The notes beneath the pieces are model-generated. The model worked only from the letters and a program-made list of their open reading frames with translations, did no database searches and was not told the DNA's origin. The translations under genes were made by a program, and so were the position numbers. Below are positions 9,819 through 18,405 of a stretch of DNA of 64,000 nucleotides, in pieces. Within the stretch, counting starts at the first letter, position 1. Each line of letters begins with the position of its first letter. The stretch spans positions 767,132-831,131 of the forward strand of contig NZ_SJPY01000001.1 in assembly GCF_007860185.1 (NCBI RefSeq), written 5' to 3'. The DNA is from Novipirellula aureliae. Lineage in GTDB: Bacteria; Planctomycetota; Planctomycetia; Pirellulales; Pirellulaceae.

Positions 9819-9978
9819 GAGCGTTGTCAACCTTGTATTGTGCGGGGCATCGATATGGCTATCTTATCATAATTGCTCCGTTGAGAGCATGGCTAGCTCG
9901 GCAGCGCCACTCGGAAAGAGATTTCCAACCCCTCTCGCTAATCGTCACCGAGATTAGCAAAAAGTCCGAATTCGTAAT

Positions 9979-10139
9979 TCGTGCTCGTGCTCGTGCTCGT
10001 GCTCGTTCTCGTGCTCGTTCTCGTTCTCGTGCTCGTGCTCGTGCTCGTACTCGTTCTCGTACTCGTACTCGTATTCGTATTCGTATTCGTATTCGTATTC
10101 GTATTCGTATTCGTATTCGTATTCGTATTCGTTCTCGCG
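9979..10139. repeat. hexanucleotide microsatellite, GCTCGT/TATTCG half
   Basis: About 160 bp of near-uniform 6-nt periodicity, starting as GCTCGT with interspersed TTCTCG and changing into repeated ATTCGT. It has no in-frame stops and would code for Arg-Ala/Ser/Ile dipeptides, but nothing suggests it is a gene. Together with the following block it forms an interrupted inverted arrangement. Confidence 0.93.
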
Positions 10140-10203
10140 CTCACTCAATGAAATGGTATTCGTACGCGCGTGGCATTTCGAGCGCGAGTACCGGCGAAGT
10201 ACG

Positions 10204-10331
10204 AGCATGAGCATGAGCACGAGTGGAAGTACGAGTGGAAGTACGAGTACGAGCATGAGTACGAGCACGAGTGGAAGTACGAGCACGAGTGGAAGTACGA
10301 GCACGAGTGGAAGTACGAGCACGAGTGGAAG
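10204..10331. repeat. hexanucleotide microsatellite, GAGCAC/GGAAGTAC half
   Basis: About 128 bp built from GAGCAT, GAGCAC and the 18-nt unit GAGTGGAAGTACGAGCAC repeated four times. Its complement (GTGCTC) resembles the first half at 9979-10139, so single strands could fold on each other. A 64-bp non-repetitive spacer (10140-10203) separates the two. It stands upstream of a degraded hydrolase gene. Confidence 0.9.
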
Positions 10332-10448
10332 CTGACCAATTCAAGGTGTTCAAGATACGATCGAGCGTGCGAACCGAATGGCGTATTGAGAAAGCATCGT
10401 TGTTGCCAACCGTTTTGTGCAATATGCTTCAGTGTCGATCGCAAAGTT

Positions 10449-10472
10449 GATTAAATCGACACGCCGTTAACG
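10449..10472. repeat. solo copy of the GATTAAATCGACA element end
   Basis: GATTAAATCGACACGCCG followed by TTAACG matches the inner part of the right arm of the nested palindrome at 54921-55155 (GATTAAATCGACAGGCCG then CTAACG) with two differences. This suggests that the 55-kb element belongs to a dispersed family. Confidence 0.65.
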
Positions 10473-10540
10473 AAATCCACTATCAAAACCCGTGTCGGAA
10501 TATCATCAACGTTCGCCAAACAAAAGCACGGAGAATACCA

Positions 10541-12508
10541 TGCCCCGATTCAAAATCCGCTACCTCATTCAGGCGACCGTCTTTGCAACGATTGTGAGGA
10601 TGACTTCCGTGAAAAAGCTTTCGACGTACTGAATCGCGGAAGACTCTTTATCGGTCATTTGCACGTCGAGTTTCCGCAAGAGATCATAAGTGGTTCGGCG
10701 CGGTTATCACTTTGGCAAGCCGAAGCGACTGGCGCGGTAGAGTCCAAGGGTGGAAAGGCGATTTGGTCCACCGTCGTTCATTCGGATGAACCGGTGATCC
10801 GGTACGAACTAGCGGCGACTGGCGACTTGGCGGCGACGAGGTTTGTCTACATTGCCGAGGAGGCTCGTAATCCTCGCGCCGTACGAGCCAAGATAGAACG
10901 CCAGCCGGTGAATCCGCCAGCGGTTCACAAAAGGTTTGAGGACGGAGTGCAAACCTCCGTTCATAATCTGTTTGCAGGTGGTCAAACGGCAGTGGCTTGG
11001 TACCAATCCGTAGCGGAAGGACGCACACGAGTTTGGTTGAGCGTGATCCACTCCTACCCCGGCTTGGATGCCGAAGAGATCGCTGCCAATGCCGTTCGCA
11101 AGGCGGCGTCCGCGAACCAAGCCGAGTGGATTGACCAGCATCGTCAGTGGTGGCACGACTACTACCAGACCAGTTTTCTGTCGACCGGAGACCCGTACTG
11201 GGATGCCTTTTATTGGATTCAACAATACAAGCTTGCCAGTGCCACGCGTGCTGAAAAGTGGATCATTGACAATCAGGGTCCTTGGCTTCAACCCACCGCG
11301 TGGAATGCGCTATGGTGGAATCTGAATGTACCGTTGTCGCACAGTGGATTTGCAACCGCGAATCGAAGGGGTATGGGATCGGCGATTGGTCGTCGGCTGG
11401 ATTTGTGTCGAGATCAGTTGGCAATGAATGTCGCTGAAGAATACCGCCACGATGCTTACGCGATCGGTCGTAGTTCATCGGGTTGGGATTTGGCGGGGCA
11501 CGCTGGACAGCCCGGTACTGGTCGTCCGCCAATGGATGCCAAGATTGGGCATGAGTGTGGTAATTTGCTATGGGCGCTTCACAACGTGGACCTCGGATAT
11601 CGTGATTGGCAGATACGGATTTGCGCGACCGAGTGCTCTATCCCTTGCTGGTTCGGGCGGTGAATTACTACTTGCATTTCTTGGTCGAAGAATCCGACGG
11701 CTATTTGCATTTGCCGAAAACGTTTAGCCCCGAATACAGGTTTGCGGAAGATTGCTCGTATGACTTGGACTTGCTCCGCTGGGGGGCGGGCAGGTTGTTG
11801 GAATTGGCGGCGGAACAGGGGATCAAGGAACCATCCGAACCGCTAATCCCCGTGTGGCAAAACTTGAAGGCCAAGCTTGTTGCGACGCATGTCAATGAAA
11901 CGGGGCGGATGATTGGTCGCGATGTATCGTTGACGGGCAGCCATCGCCATTGGTCTCACTTGCTAGCCATTTATCCGCTGCGTACGTTAACACCCGAGCG
12001 GCGAGAGGATCGCGAACTCATCGAATGGAGCCTCAATCATTGGCACGGTTTCGGTCGACCGATGGCCGGTTATTCGGTAACCGGAGGGGCCTGCATGGCG
12101 GCACTGCTAGGTGACGGCGAGCGGGCGTTTGATTTTCTCAGTCGACTGAAATCCTATCTGCATCCCAACACGTTGTATTCGGAAGCGAGTGTATTACCAG
12201 TGATCGAAACTCCGCTACATGGTGCAACGGCGATCCAGGAAATGTTGTTGCAAAGTTGGGGCGAGCGAATTCGCGTTTTCCCCGCCGTCCCGCGAGTGTG
12301 GCGCGATGTTCAATTCGATCGGCTTCGCTGCGAAGGCGCATTCTTGGTGAGTGCTCGGCGCGAACACGCAGTGACAACTTGGGTGGATGTAGCCGCAGAG
12401 GTCGGCGGCAGCGTGCAGGTGCAGCCCCGTCTGATCGATCCGCAGTGGTCCGCATCTCGCGATGGAAATCAGGACGGACTCCTTGGTGATCGAGTCGAAA
12501 TGCCATAA
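10541..12508 (+). pseudogene. broken GH95-like glycoside hydrolase (DUF5703-type N-terminus lost)
   Basis: Two overlapping frames (open to 11663 and from about 11606 to 12508) together make a recognisable GH95-like hydrolase. The first has FYWIQQYKLASATRAEKW, GPWLQPTAWNALWWNLNV, GNLLWALHNVDLGYR; the second continues TDLRDRVLYPLLVRAVNYYL, LHLPKTFSPEY, DLDLLRWG and GSHRHWSHLLAIYPL. The join near 11600-11625 needs a one-base loss or two-base gain. At the 5' end an ATG at 10541 begins a signal-like MPRFKIRYLIQATVFA in another frame that stops at about 10630. The expected N-terminal domain (~100 residues) seems deleted before REKAFDVLNRGRL. The single frameshift could be a sequencing error, but with the truncated 5' end a decayed gene is more likely. 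Confidence 0.8.
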
Positions 12509-12691
12509 CGGTATTGAAATGGACGATTCGGCTTGTCATTCCCATCGCGTGGTGACGGTCAGGGATTTGTGGAGCAAGCGATTTCAGCAGAGAAGTGGCA
12601 TGTCACCATGAAACCAAGTAAGATACGCCTTCGCGTTTTGCGATCGCCTGAGAACGACTTGGCGTTGCCGGTTGTTCAAGCCCTATCGCTA

Positions 12692-12723
12692 CGGGTGTCG
12701 CCTGAAACGGGTGTCGCCTGAAG
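12692..12723. repeat. short direct repeat in the 12509-12815 gap
   Basis: ACGGGTGTCGCCTGAA occurs twice head to tail. The rest of this ~300-bp gap between the broken hydrolase and the GH29 gene holds no convincing gene. A 62-codon frame at 12533-12721 runs across the repeat and looks non-coding. Confidence 0.6.
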
Positions 12724-12815
12724 ACGATCGGCTGAGGCATCGCTATCCAGTCTGAAAGCGGACGTTCATGCGACGCCGTTAGAAAACACATATTTTTACC
12801 CGAAAGAATTGCATC

Positions 12816-14600
12816 ATGAAATCCAATCCAACTCGCTTGCTGCTCTTGGTTGCTTTAACCGCAATCGGGCTTCTCAATCCCTGTCAAACTTTTGCCCAAG
12901 AGTCGATGGAAAAACTTTGGGGAGATCGTGTTGTCAAGCTACGTGCGGACAATGCCGAGCGGGGGCAGTTATTTGACGAAGGCAACTATGCGATGTTTAT
13001 CCATTGGGGGCTGTACTCGATGTTGGGCAACGAGGTCGATGGGAAGACCTATTACGGCATCGGCGAATGGATCATGAACAGTAACATGGCCAACATTCCT
13101 GTTGAAGAGTACAAGAAATTGGCGGGAAAGTTCAATCCGGTCAACTTCGACGCAAAGAAGATCGCATCGATTGCGAAGGATGCAGGGATGAAGTACATCA
13201 TCATCACGGCGAAGCATCACGATGGGTTTGCGATGTACGACTCCGATGCCTGCGACTTTAATATCGTCGATGCCACACCGTGGGGGAAAGACCCGATGAA
13301 GGAGCTGGCGGAGGCTTGTCGCGAAGCGGGGCTTGGTTTTGGTTTCTATTACTCGCATAGCAAAGATTGGACATTTCCGGGCGGTGGCAGCGGACCTCGC
13401 CGCGACGCGGAAGGTAACCCGGCGACGTTCGATGATTATTTCAAGAAGAAGTGCTTGCCACAGGTCAACGAGATCACCACTCAGTACGGTCCAATTGAAT
13501 TGGTTTGGTTCGACACTCCAGGCCGAATTCCCAAGGAATACGTCGAGCAGCTCGTCGAGCTGGTTCATAAAAACCAGCCGCACGCCTTGGTGTCGGGACG
13601 TGCCGGGCATGGGCTGGGCGATTACCAAACGCTCGGCGACATGGAGGTGCCGCGGCGGAACATCGACGGCATGTGGGAAAGTGTAGACACGACCAATGAT
13701 TCCTGGGCTTATGCGTGGTACGACGAAAATTGGAAGTCGCCGAGAGAGATTCTCGGACGTTTGCTTGCTTGTGTTGGCCGGGGTGGGACGTACATGTTGA
13801 ACATCGGCCCGAAGGGTGACGGTGCGGTTCCCGCTCGGGCCGAGACAACGCTCAAGAAAGCGGGCCAGTGGATCGGGCGTTATCCCCAGGTGGTCTACGG
13901 TACCGACGGCTCACCTTGGCAACATAAATTCCCTTGGGGGGATGTGACGCGAAAAGGCAACACCCTGTTCTTGTGTGTGTTTGATTGGCCAAATAATGGC
14001 AAGTTGTACCTTCCGAATCTGAAGACAGAGATTGCCTCGGCCAGACTATTGGAGCACAAGGAGTCAACTGCGTTAACTTGGACGAAAGAGGGCGACACGG
14101 TCGTGATCGATGTGCCGCCCGGGCAACCCGAACCACTCGTTTCGGTGATTCAACTCGAACTAAAATCCGAGCCAAACGTTGACCCGGTTTGGGCGATGGA
14201 TCCAGAATTGCCAACGATCATCTCTGCCGAATTTGCGACCGTTGATGAGCTGAAGCAGTCGCAAAAACGATGGATGGAAAAGTTTGGCGAGTGGAAGTCC
14301 ATTGTCCAAGTCCACGGGTTTGACAAGGGTGGCAAAGCATCATGGGACGTCGAAGTTCTTGAGCCGGGTGACTACGCGGTTGCGTTGAACTATAGCGGTA
14401 ACGGTCGACTGGTTTGGAGCGTTGAAGTCGAAGGGGGTCAGAAGATCCAGAATCAGCAGAACTCTTCGGCGATCTACCATACGTCTCCGATCGGCTGGTT
14501 GAGTTTTCCCAAAGCGGGGCGTTACAAGGTTTCGGTGGAGTGCCTTGAAGGCGATGTTGCGTCGGCGAGTTTAAAATCGATCCAGTTCGAACGGATGTAG
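12816..14600 (+). CDS. secreted alpha-L-fucosidase, GH29 family
   Basis: 594 aa. Retaining GH29 fucosidases release terminal alpha-L-fucose. The signal peptide is MKSNPTRLLLLVALTAIGLL with cleavage near FAQ. The TIM barrel starts FIHWGLYSM (residues 61-69), followed by AKHHDGFAMYDS (fucose-binding His pair), GFGFYYSHSKDW and LVWFDTPG, whose Asp233 aligns with the nucleophile. The acid/base residue varies in the family and cannot be fixed by eye. After ~residue 350 come NIGPKGDGAVP and a small C-terminal beta-sandwich, then an extra ~110-residue domain (from about PTIISAEFATVDELKQSQ) resembling a carbohydrate-binding or sheet domain. With the GH95 and GH78 genes it points to fucose-rich polysaccharide use. 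The gene stands alone, with about 140 bp before the sigma factor. Confidence 0.95.
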   Translation: MKSNPTRLLLLVALTAIGLLNPCQTFAQESMEKLWGDRVVKLRADNAERGQLFDEGNYAMFIHWGLYSMLGNEVDGKTYYGIGEWIMNSNMANIPVEEYKKLAGKFNPVNFDAKKIASIAKDAGMKYIIITAKHHDGFAMYDSDACDFNIVDATPWGKDPMKELAEACREAGLGFGFYYSHSKDWTFPGGGSGPRRDAEGNPATFDDYFKKKCLPQVNEITTQYGPIELVWFDTPGRIPKEYVEQLVELVHKNQPHALVSGRAGHGLGDYQTLGDMEVPRRNIDGMWESVDTTNDSWAYAWYDENWKSPREILGRLLACVGRGGTYMLNIGPKGDGAVPARAETTLKKAGQWIGRYPQVVYGTDGSPWQHKFPWGDVTRKGNTLFLCVFDWPNNGKLYLPNLKTEIASARLLEHKESTALTWTKEGDTVVIDVPPGQPEPLVSVIQLELKSEPNVDPVWAMDPELPTIISAEFATVDELKQSQKRWMEKFGEWKSIVQVHGFDKGGKASWDVEVLEPGDYAVALNYSGNGRLVWSVEVEGGQKIQNQQNSSAIYHTSPIGWLSFPKAGRYKVSVECLEGDVASASLKSIQFERM

Positions 14601-14743
14601 GGCAGTATTCCTACCGTTATCGAGAATACCCGTCCAACAGTGCTTCTTATGTCCTGGAATTTGCAACTTTTTGGTTTAGAATTGCCTCGGACGGGCCATT
14701 GCTGTTGTGGCGCCGCGGTCATTCATCGAAATTAGATGTTCAT

Positions 14744-15274
14744 GTGAGTAAAACCAATCCTTCTCATCGCGACCGCGTCCATGCATTGTTCGTGCAGCAT
14801 TCACCGCGAATTCGCGGTTTTATCCTGAGTCTTTCGCCAAACATTGGCCGGGCGGACGATTTGCTTCAAGAGACCTTTTTGACGGTTTCGGCAAAGTCCG
14901 ATGATTACCTCAGCGGATCGAATTTCGTCGCCTGGGCTTGTGCGATTGCTCGTTACAAGGTGCTCGAGGAGTACAAACGTTCGGGGAAGTCTCCGAATTT
15001 ACTTTCGCCTGAGGTGATTGAGGCGGTTTGTGCTGCTAACCCGACGTCAGCTGATGAAAACGTTAATTCCGTCATGTTAGCTTTAAAAACTTGCTTGTCA
15101 GCGTTATCGCCTCACGCCAGGCAAGCGATTGAACTGCGTTACACTCGCGCTCACACGGCGACCGAAATCGCGACGATCTTAGGTTGGTCAACCGATTCGG
15201 TCTACGTCATTCTGTCGAGAGCCAGAGGCTCGCTGCAGAAATGTATCAACGCCCGTCTTGAAAGGGGGGCATAA
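14744..15274 (+). CDS. ECF-type RNA polymerase sigma factor (planctomycete/verrucomicrobial type)
   Basis: About 176 aa from the GTG at 14744, which gives a normal sigma start (KTNPSHRDRVHALFVQHSPR). A TTG at 14699 would add 15 unlikely residues. Region 2 is present as FILSLSPNIGRADDLLQETF (core-binding and -10 recognition) and region 4 as LSPHARQAIELRYTRAHTAT with EIATILGWSTDSVYVILSRA, a helix-turn-helix for -35 recognition. There is no region 1 or 3, as expected for an extracytoplasmic-function factor. The stop is 7 bp before the FecR-type gene, so the pair is almost certainly one operon. In this class the FecR-like partner controls sigma activity; that is known for relatives and inferred here. 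Confidence 0.9.
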   Translation: MSKTNPSHRDRVHALFVQHSPRIRGFILSLSPNIGRADDLLQETFLTVSAKSDDYLSGSNFVAWACAIARYKVLEEYKRSGKSPNLLSPEVIEAVCAANPTSADENVNSVMLALKTCLSALSPHARQAIELRYTRAHTATEIATILGWSTDSVYVILSRARGSLQKCINARLERGA

Positions 15275-15281
15275 AGCATCC

Positions 15282-17882
15282 ATGGATACTCAACGACTCG
15301 AACAACTACTTGATCTTTATTTCGATGAGGGGCTAAGTCCTGAAACCAAGGCAGAGTTAGAGGAATTGCTACTCGGTTTTCCTCAAGCCCGGGCTCTGTT
15401 TTGGGAGCGTGCGAGTTTGAACGCGGTGCTTCGGCAACAGGGGCAAGAGGCTTGGGGTCAGCGGGACGGCGAGAAAGAATTGGTTGCCGACAGGGTGCGT
15501 TTCTCCAATCCAACGCCGACCTCATGGCTGAATCGACAATGGCTGACTCGTCAGAAATGGATGAGTTCGGTCATCGCCGCCTCGCTGCTGGTGGCTGTTG
15601 TCGGGCTTTGGCGATATGCCTTCACCGAAGTCGATGCTCCGGATAGTTTCGTAGCTCAACAAACTGGGAACGAAGGAGCGATAGCGGACACTTGGGTCGC
15701 CATCCTGCGAAAAGCTGTCGCCGTCGATTGGTCCGATTCTGCGGAAGCACCAGTCGTGGGCGAACCGATGGCCTCGCGACGCATTCAGTTTGAGAGCGGA
15801 TTGGTCGAGATTCAGACCAATCGAGGTGCGTTGATTGCCGTCGAAGGGCCTGCGGATATTGAGATCGTTAGCGATATGGAAATGATCTGTCGAAACGGAA
15901 AAATGAGAGTGGATGTTCCCCCGCCAGCTCATGGTTTTTTAGTACGGACCTCAAACGTCAATGTCGTCGATCGCGGAACATCCTTTGCAATGAATGTCGG
16001 CGAGGACCGTGACGCCCAAGTCCATGTGATCGATGGATTGGTTGAGCTTGTGTCGCCGACCAACGCGGTTCCCATGCGTGAATTGCGAAAGGGCGAATCG
16101 ATCGGCGTTGCGATGGAAGGAACGTATCAAGACATCTCGCCAACCGAAGAGATGTTCCCATCACATGAAAAGGTTCTCTCCAAAATCGAGGCTGCGGGAA
16201 TCCGGCAGTTAAGGTCTTGGACACGAAGGCGTAATAAGATTATTCGCGATCCAAGTTGTGTGGTGTACTTTGACTTCGAGGGCTCTCAACAAAATGATAC
16301 CGTGCTGCCGAATCTAGCAGAAAAGTCGGGGGCGGCCACGGATGTCGCTTTGGATGGAACGATTGTTGGTTGCGCTTGGACGGAGGGCCGATGGTCTGGA
16401 AAACAGGCGTTGGAGTTTAAGAACGTTTTTGATCGAGTGCTGTTTTCTGTCCCAGGTAGCCATCGATCACTTACCTGTATTGCCTCGGTCCGTTTGGATG
16501 CGATGGACAGCCCATTGAGTGCGTTGTTGATGTCTGGTGATGACAACTTAGGAATCCAGTGGCAGATTGCCCGTGACGAACAGGATCCGACGCTTGGCCG
16601 ATTGCGCTTAGCTCATCGCGATAGCTCACACGCGAACTCCATGGTGGACTTTAGGACCCGCCCGATCTTTCGGCCGCAAAACCTCGGCACCTGGATTCAA
16701 CTTGCCTTCGTCTGGGATGGAGAGAACCAAACCTTCAGCCAATTCCGGGATGGCAAACTTGTCTCGGTCGAACGTTTGAAGTCGCATGAGGTGTTGTTGA
16801 AAGACGGGCAATTGGAACTCGGGAACTGGACGTCCAATGGCCAGCGAGCTCAGTCCTTGGTGCGTAATTTTAACGGTCGCATGGACGAGTTCATGATGTT
16901 CGACCGCGCGCTTCGCCCCGACGCCATTCAGTCATACCAGAATATGGAGGACGTATTGTGGAGCAACGACGCGGGTGACAATGCTTGGAATAATTCGGAG
17001 AATTGGACCGAGCGAATTGAGCCATTGCGCGGAGACTCGGTCCGGATCAACTTGGAGGGAGCCGACAGGGCTGTCTTTAGCGAAGGCGATTCCCGGATAC
17101 TACGGTCGATCTACGTAGGATCGAGTGTTGGTGAAATTGGCGAACTGGAGATCACAGGCGGATCATTGAAAGCCGTCGTCAATCCAGATCGTCATACGCG
17201 TGCTGGAGTGAAAGGCGGCGAAGGGTTGATTACCCAAAGTGGTGGGTATGTCAAACTGAATGCTCTGCAAATTGGGCTGGATCCGGGATCGTGTGGGGTC
17301 TATCGACTTCTCGATGGCAATCTCTCGCTTACCCGTAGGGTGAACGCCCTACGGGGCAATGAACCAATCGGTAGCTTGGACATCGGGCCCAAGCGGGGAA
17401 TCGGGACTTTCATCATTCGCGGTGGAGCGTTGAAAACTCGTTCGGGAGTGTCGTTGGGACGCGAAGGGGGGGTCGGAACGTTCTCCGTAGAAGGTGCGGC
17501 AGCAGAGTTTATTCACATTGGCAGCCAGGCGGATTTAGATGGATTTTGGAGACAGCATTCACGTAGCACATTGAAAGTCATGATCGACGATCAAGGGGTC
17601 ACCCCTCTTTCGATTCTGCGTGCTAGGGATGATGGCGAGAACGATGGAATCGGTGGCGATGTGACTTTCGAAGCGGACGCTTTATTGCATGTGGGTTTCG
17701 TCGGTGCCGCTCAAACGGGTTCGTGGGATATCATGAATTGGCATGGGACGTTAACGGATTTAGGATTGAGATTCGCAGATGAGGTCGATCAAGCTGTGTG
17801 GCGTTTTGAGTTTGTCGATACCGACGCTTCGGGCGGTCCCGATACCTTGCGTGTCAGCGCTAGCGACCCAAACGTGCCGTAA
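15282..17882 (+). CDS. FecR-domain, LamG-like membrane protein (probable anti-sigma/surface protein)
   Basis: About 866 aa from the ATG at 15282. Residues ~1-45 are a small helical domain (LLDLYFDEGLSPETKAELEE) typical of anti-sigma N-termini. One membrane helix follows at ~83-105 (SSVIAASLLVAVVGLWRYAF), then a FecR domain (~165-280: IQFESGLVEIQTNRGALIAV, EGPADIEI, VDRGTSFAMNVGE). Next comes a LamG/concanavalin-like domain (~310-540, CVVYFDFEGSQQND ... DEFMMFDRAL). The last ~300 residues are a beta-rich, glycine-rich repeat resembling the pectate-lyase/PEP-associated solenoids of planctomycetes (ELEITGGSLK, IGPKRGIGTFIIRGGALKTR). The cytoplasmic N-terminus probably binds the upstream sigma factor and the outer part may sense or bind a sugar. 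The role is inferred from domains; no ligand is evident. Confidence 0.88.
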   Translation: MDTQRLEQLLDLYFDEGLSPETKAELEELLLGFPQARALFWERASLNAVLRQQGQEAWGQRDGEKELVADRVRFSNPTPTSWLNRQWLTRQKWMSSVIAASLLVAVVGLWRYAFTEVDAPDSFVAQQTGNEGAIADTWVAILRKAVAVDWSDSAEAPVVGEPMASRRIQFESGLVEIQTNRGALIAVEGPADIEIVSDMEMICRNGKMRVDVPPPAHGFLVRTSNVNVVDRGTSFAMNVGEDRDAQVHVIDGLVELVSPTNAVPMRELRKGESIGVAMEGTYQDISPTEEMFPSHEKVLSKIEAAGIRQLRSWTRRRNKIIRDPSCVVYFDFEGSQQNDTVLPNLAEKSGAATDVALDGTIVGCAWTEGRWSGKQALEFKNVFDRVLFSVPGSHRSLTCIASVRLDAMDSPLSALLMSGDDNLGIQWQIARDEQDPTLGRLRLAHRDSSHANSMVDFRTRPIFRPQNLGTWIQLAFVWDGENQTFSQFRDGKLVSVERLKSHEVLLKDGQLELGNWTSNGQRAQSLVRNFNGRMDEFMMFDRALRPDAIQSYQNMEDVLWSNDAGDNAWNNSENWTERIEPLRGDSVRINLEGADRAVFSEGDSRILRSIYVGSSVGEIGELEITGGSLKAVVNPDRHTRAGVKGGEGLITQSGGYVKLNALQIGLDPGSCGVYRLLDGNLSLTRRVNALRGNEPIGSLDIGPKRGIGTFIIRGGALKTRSGVSLGREGGVGTFSVEGAAAEFIHIGSQADLDGFWRQHSRSTLKVMIDDQGVTPLSILRARDDGENDGIGGDVTFEADALLHVGFVGAAQTGSWDIMNWHGTLTDLGLRFADEVDQAVWRFEFVDTDASGGPDTLRVSASDPNVP

Positions 17883-18047
17883 TCTTGCTATCCCCCTACC
17901 AAGGACGGTCTCCGTTTTTCGGGGGCCTGGATCTCGTCAATGATCCTCCCAGTTCGCGGTCTTTACAGCATGGACGATGGAATTTGATAGGGCGGTTAAC
18001 GCGACGAAGGATAACAAGGGACAAAGGATAACAAGGGACAGACCTTG

Positions 18048-18200
18048 CTCTACCATTTAAAGAGCGATCCCTACGAGCAAAACGATCTCGCGAAAGAGAT
18101 GCCAGAGCTGTTTCAATCGCTCTCGAAAAGACTCGAAGCGATCGAAGCGATCGAAGCGAGTTGCCAAGAAAGTCGTGATGGAGCGGACTACGTCTATTAG
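18048..18200 (+). pseudogene. C-terminal fragment of a sulfatase
   Basis: A plus-strand frame ending at TAG (18198-18200) reads LYHLKSDPYEQNDLAKEMPE then LFQSLSKRLEAI. This is the usual last segment of type I sulfatases; compare LYDLDADISETNDLAEKMPE in the intact gene at 33965-35446. No start or core is present. Upstream lies a short tandem repeat of AAGGATAACAAGGGACA. It follows the FecR gene by 165 bp. Confidence 0.7.
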
Positions 18201-18263
18201 CGTTGGTGGGTGCGTCGCGATCTTCAACAAGATCCACGACCTCAAATCAACGATATACCACTC

Positions 18264-18350
18264 GTCTTTCCCGTTTTCATTCTTGCGGATGATCTCGGTT
18301 ACGAAGGCGCGAAGTGGGATACGCCCGGTCGTTCGAGGAACCGTTTTTAA
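18264..18350 (+). pseudogene. N-terminal fragment of a sulfatase
   Basis: The plus strand encodes VFPVFILADDLGYEGAKWDT before a stop. FILADDLGY with its Asp pair is the metal-binding start of sulfatases. It lies 64 bp after the C-terminal fragment, so order is reversed relative to a single gene. Either two genes decayed side by side or an internal deletion and duplication occurred. Half of a GGATCTT palindrome (ATCTTCAACAAGATCC, 18218-18233) lies between them. The rest of the 17883-18405 gap shows nothing. Confidence 0.65.
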
Positions 18351-18405
18351 AGCAACAGAAAACGGTCGGGATTTCGGACTGGTTTGCACCTGAGTTGTGA
18401 CGCCC

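Noticed and set aside
9824-10210. Arg-rich ORF across the microsatellite
   Set aside because: It is entirely a translation of hexanucleotide repeats.
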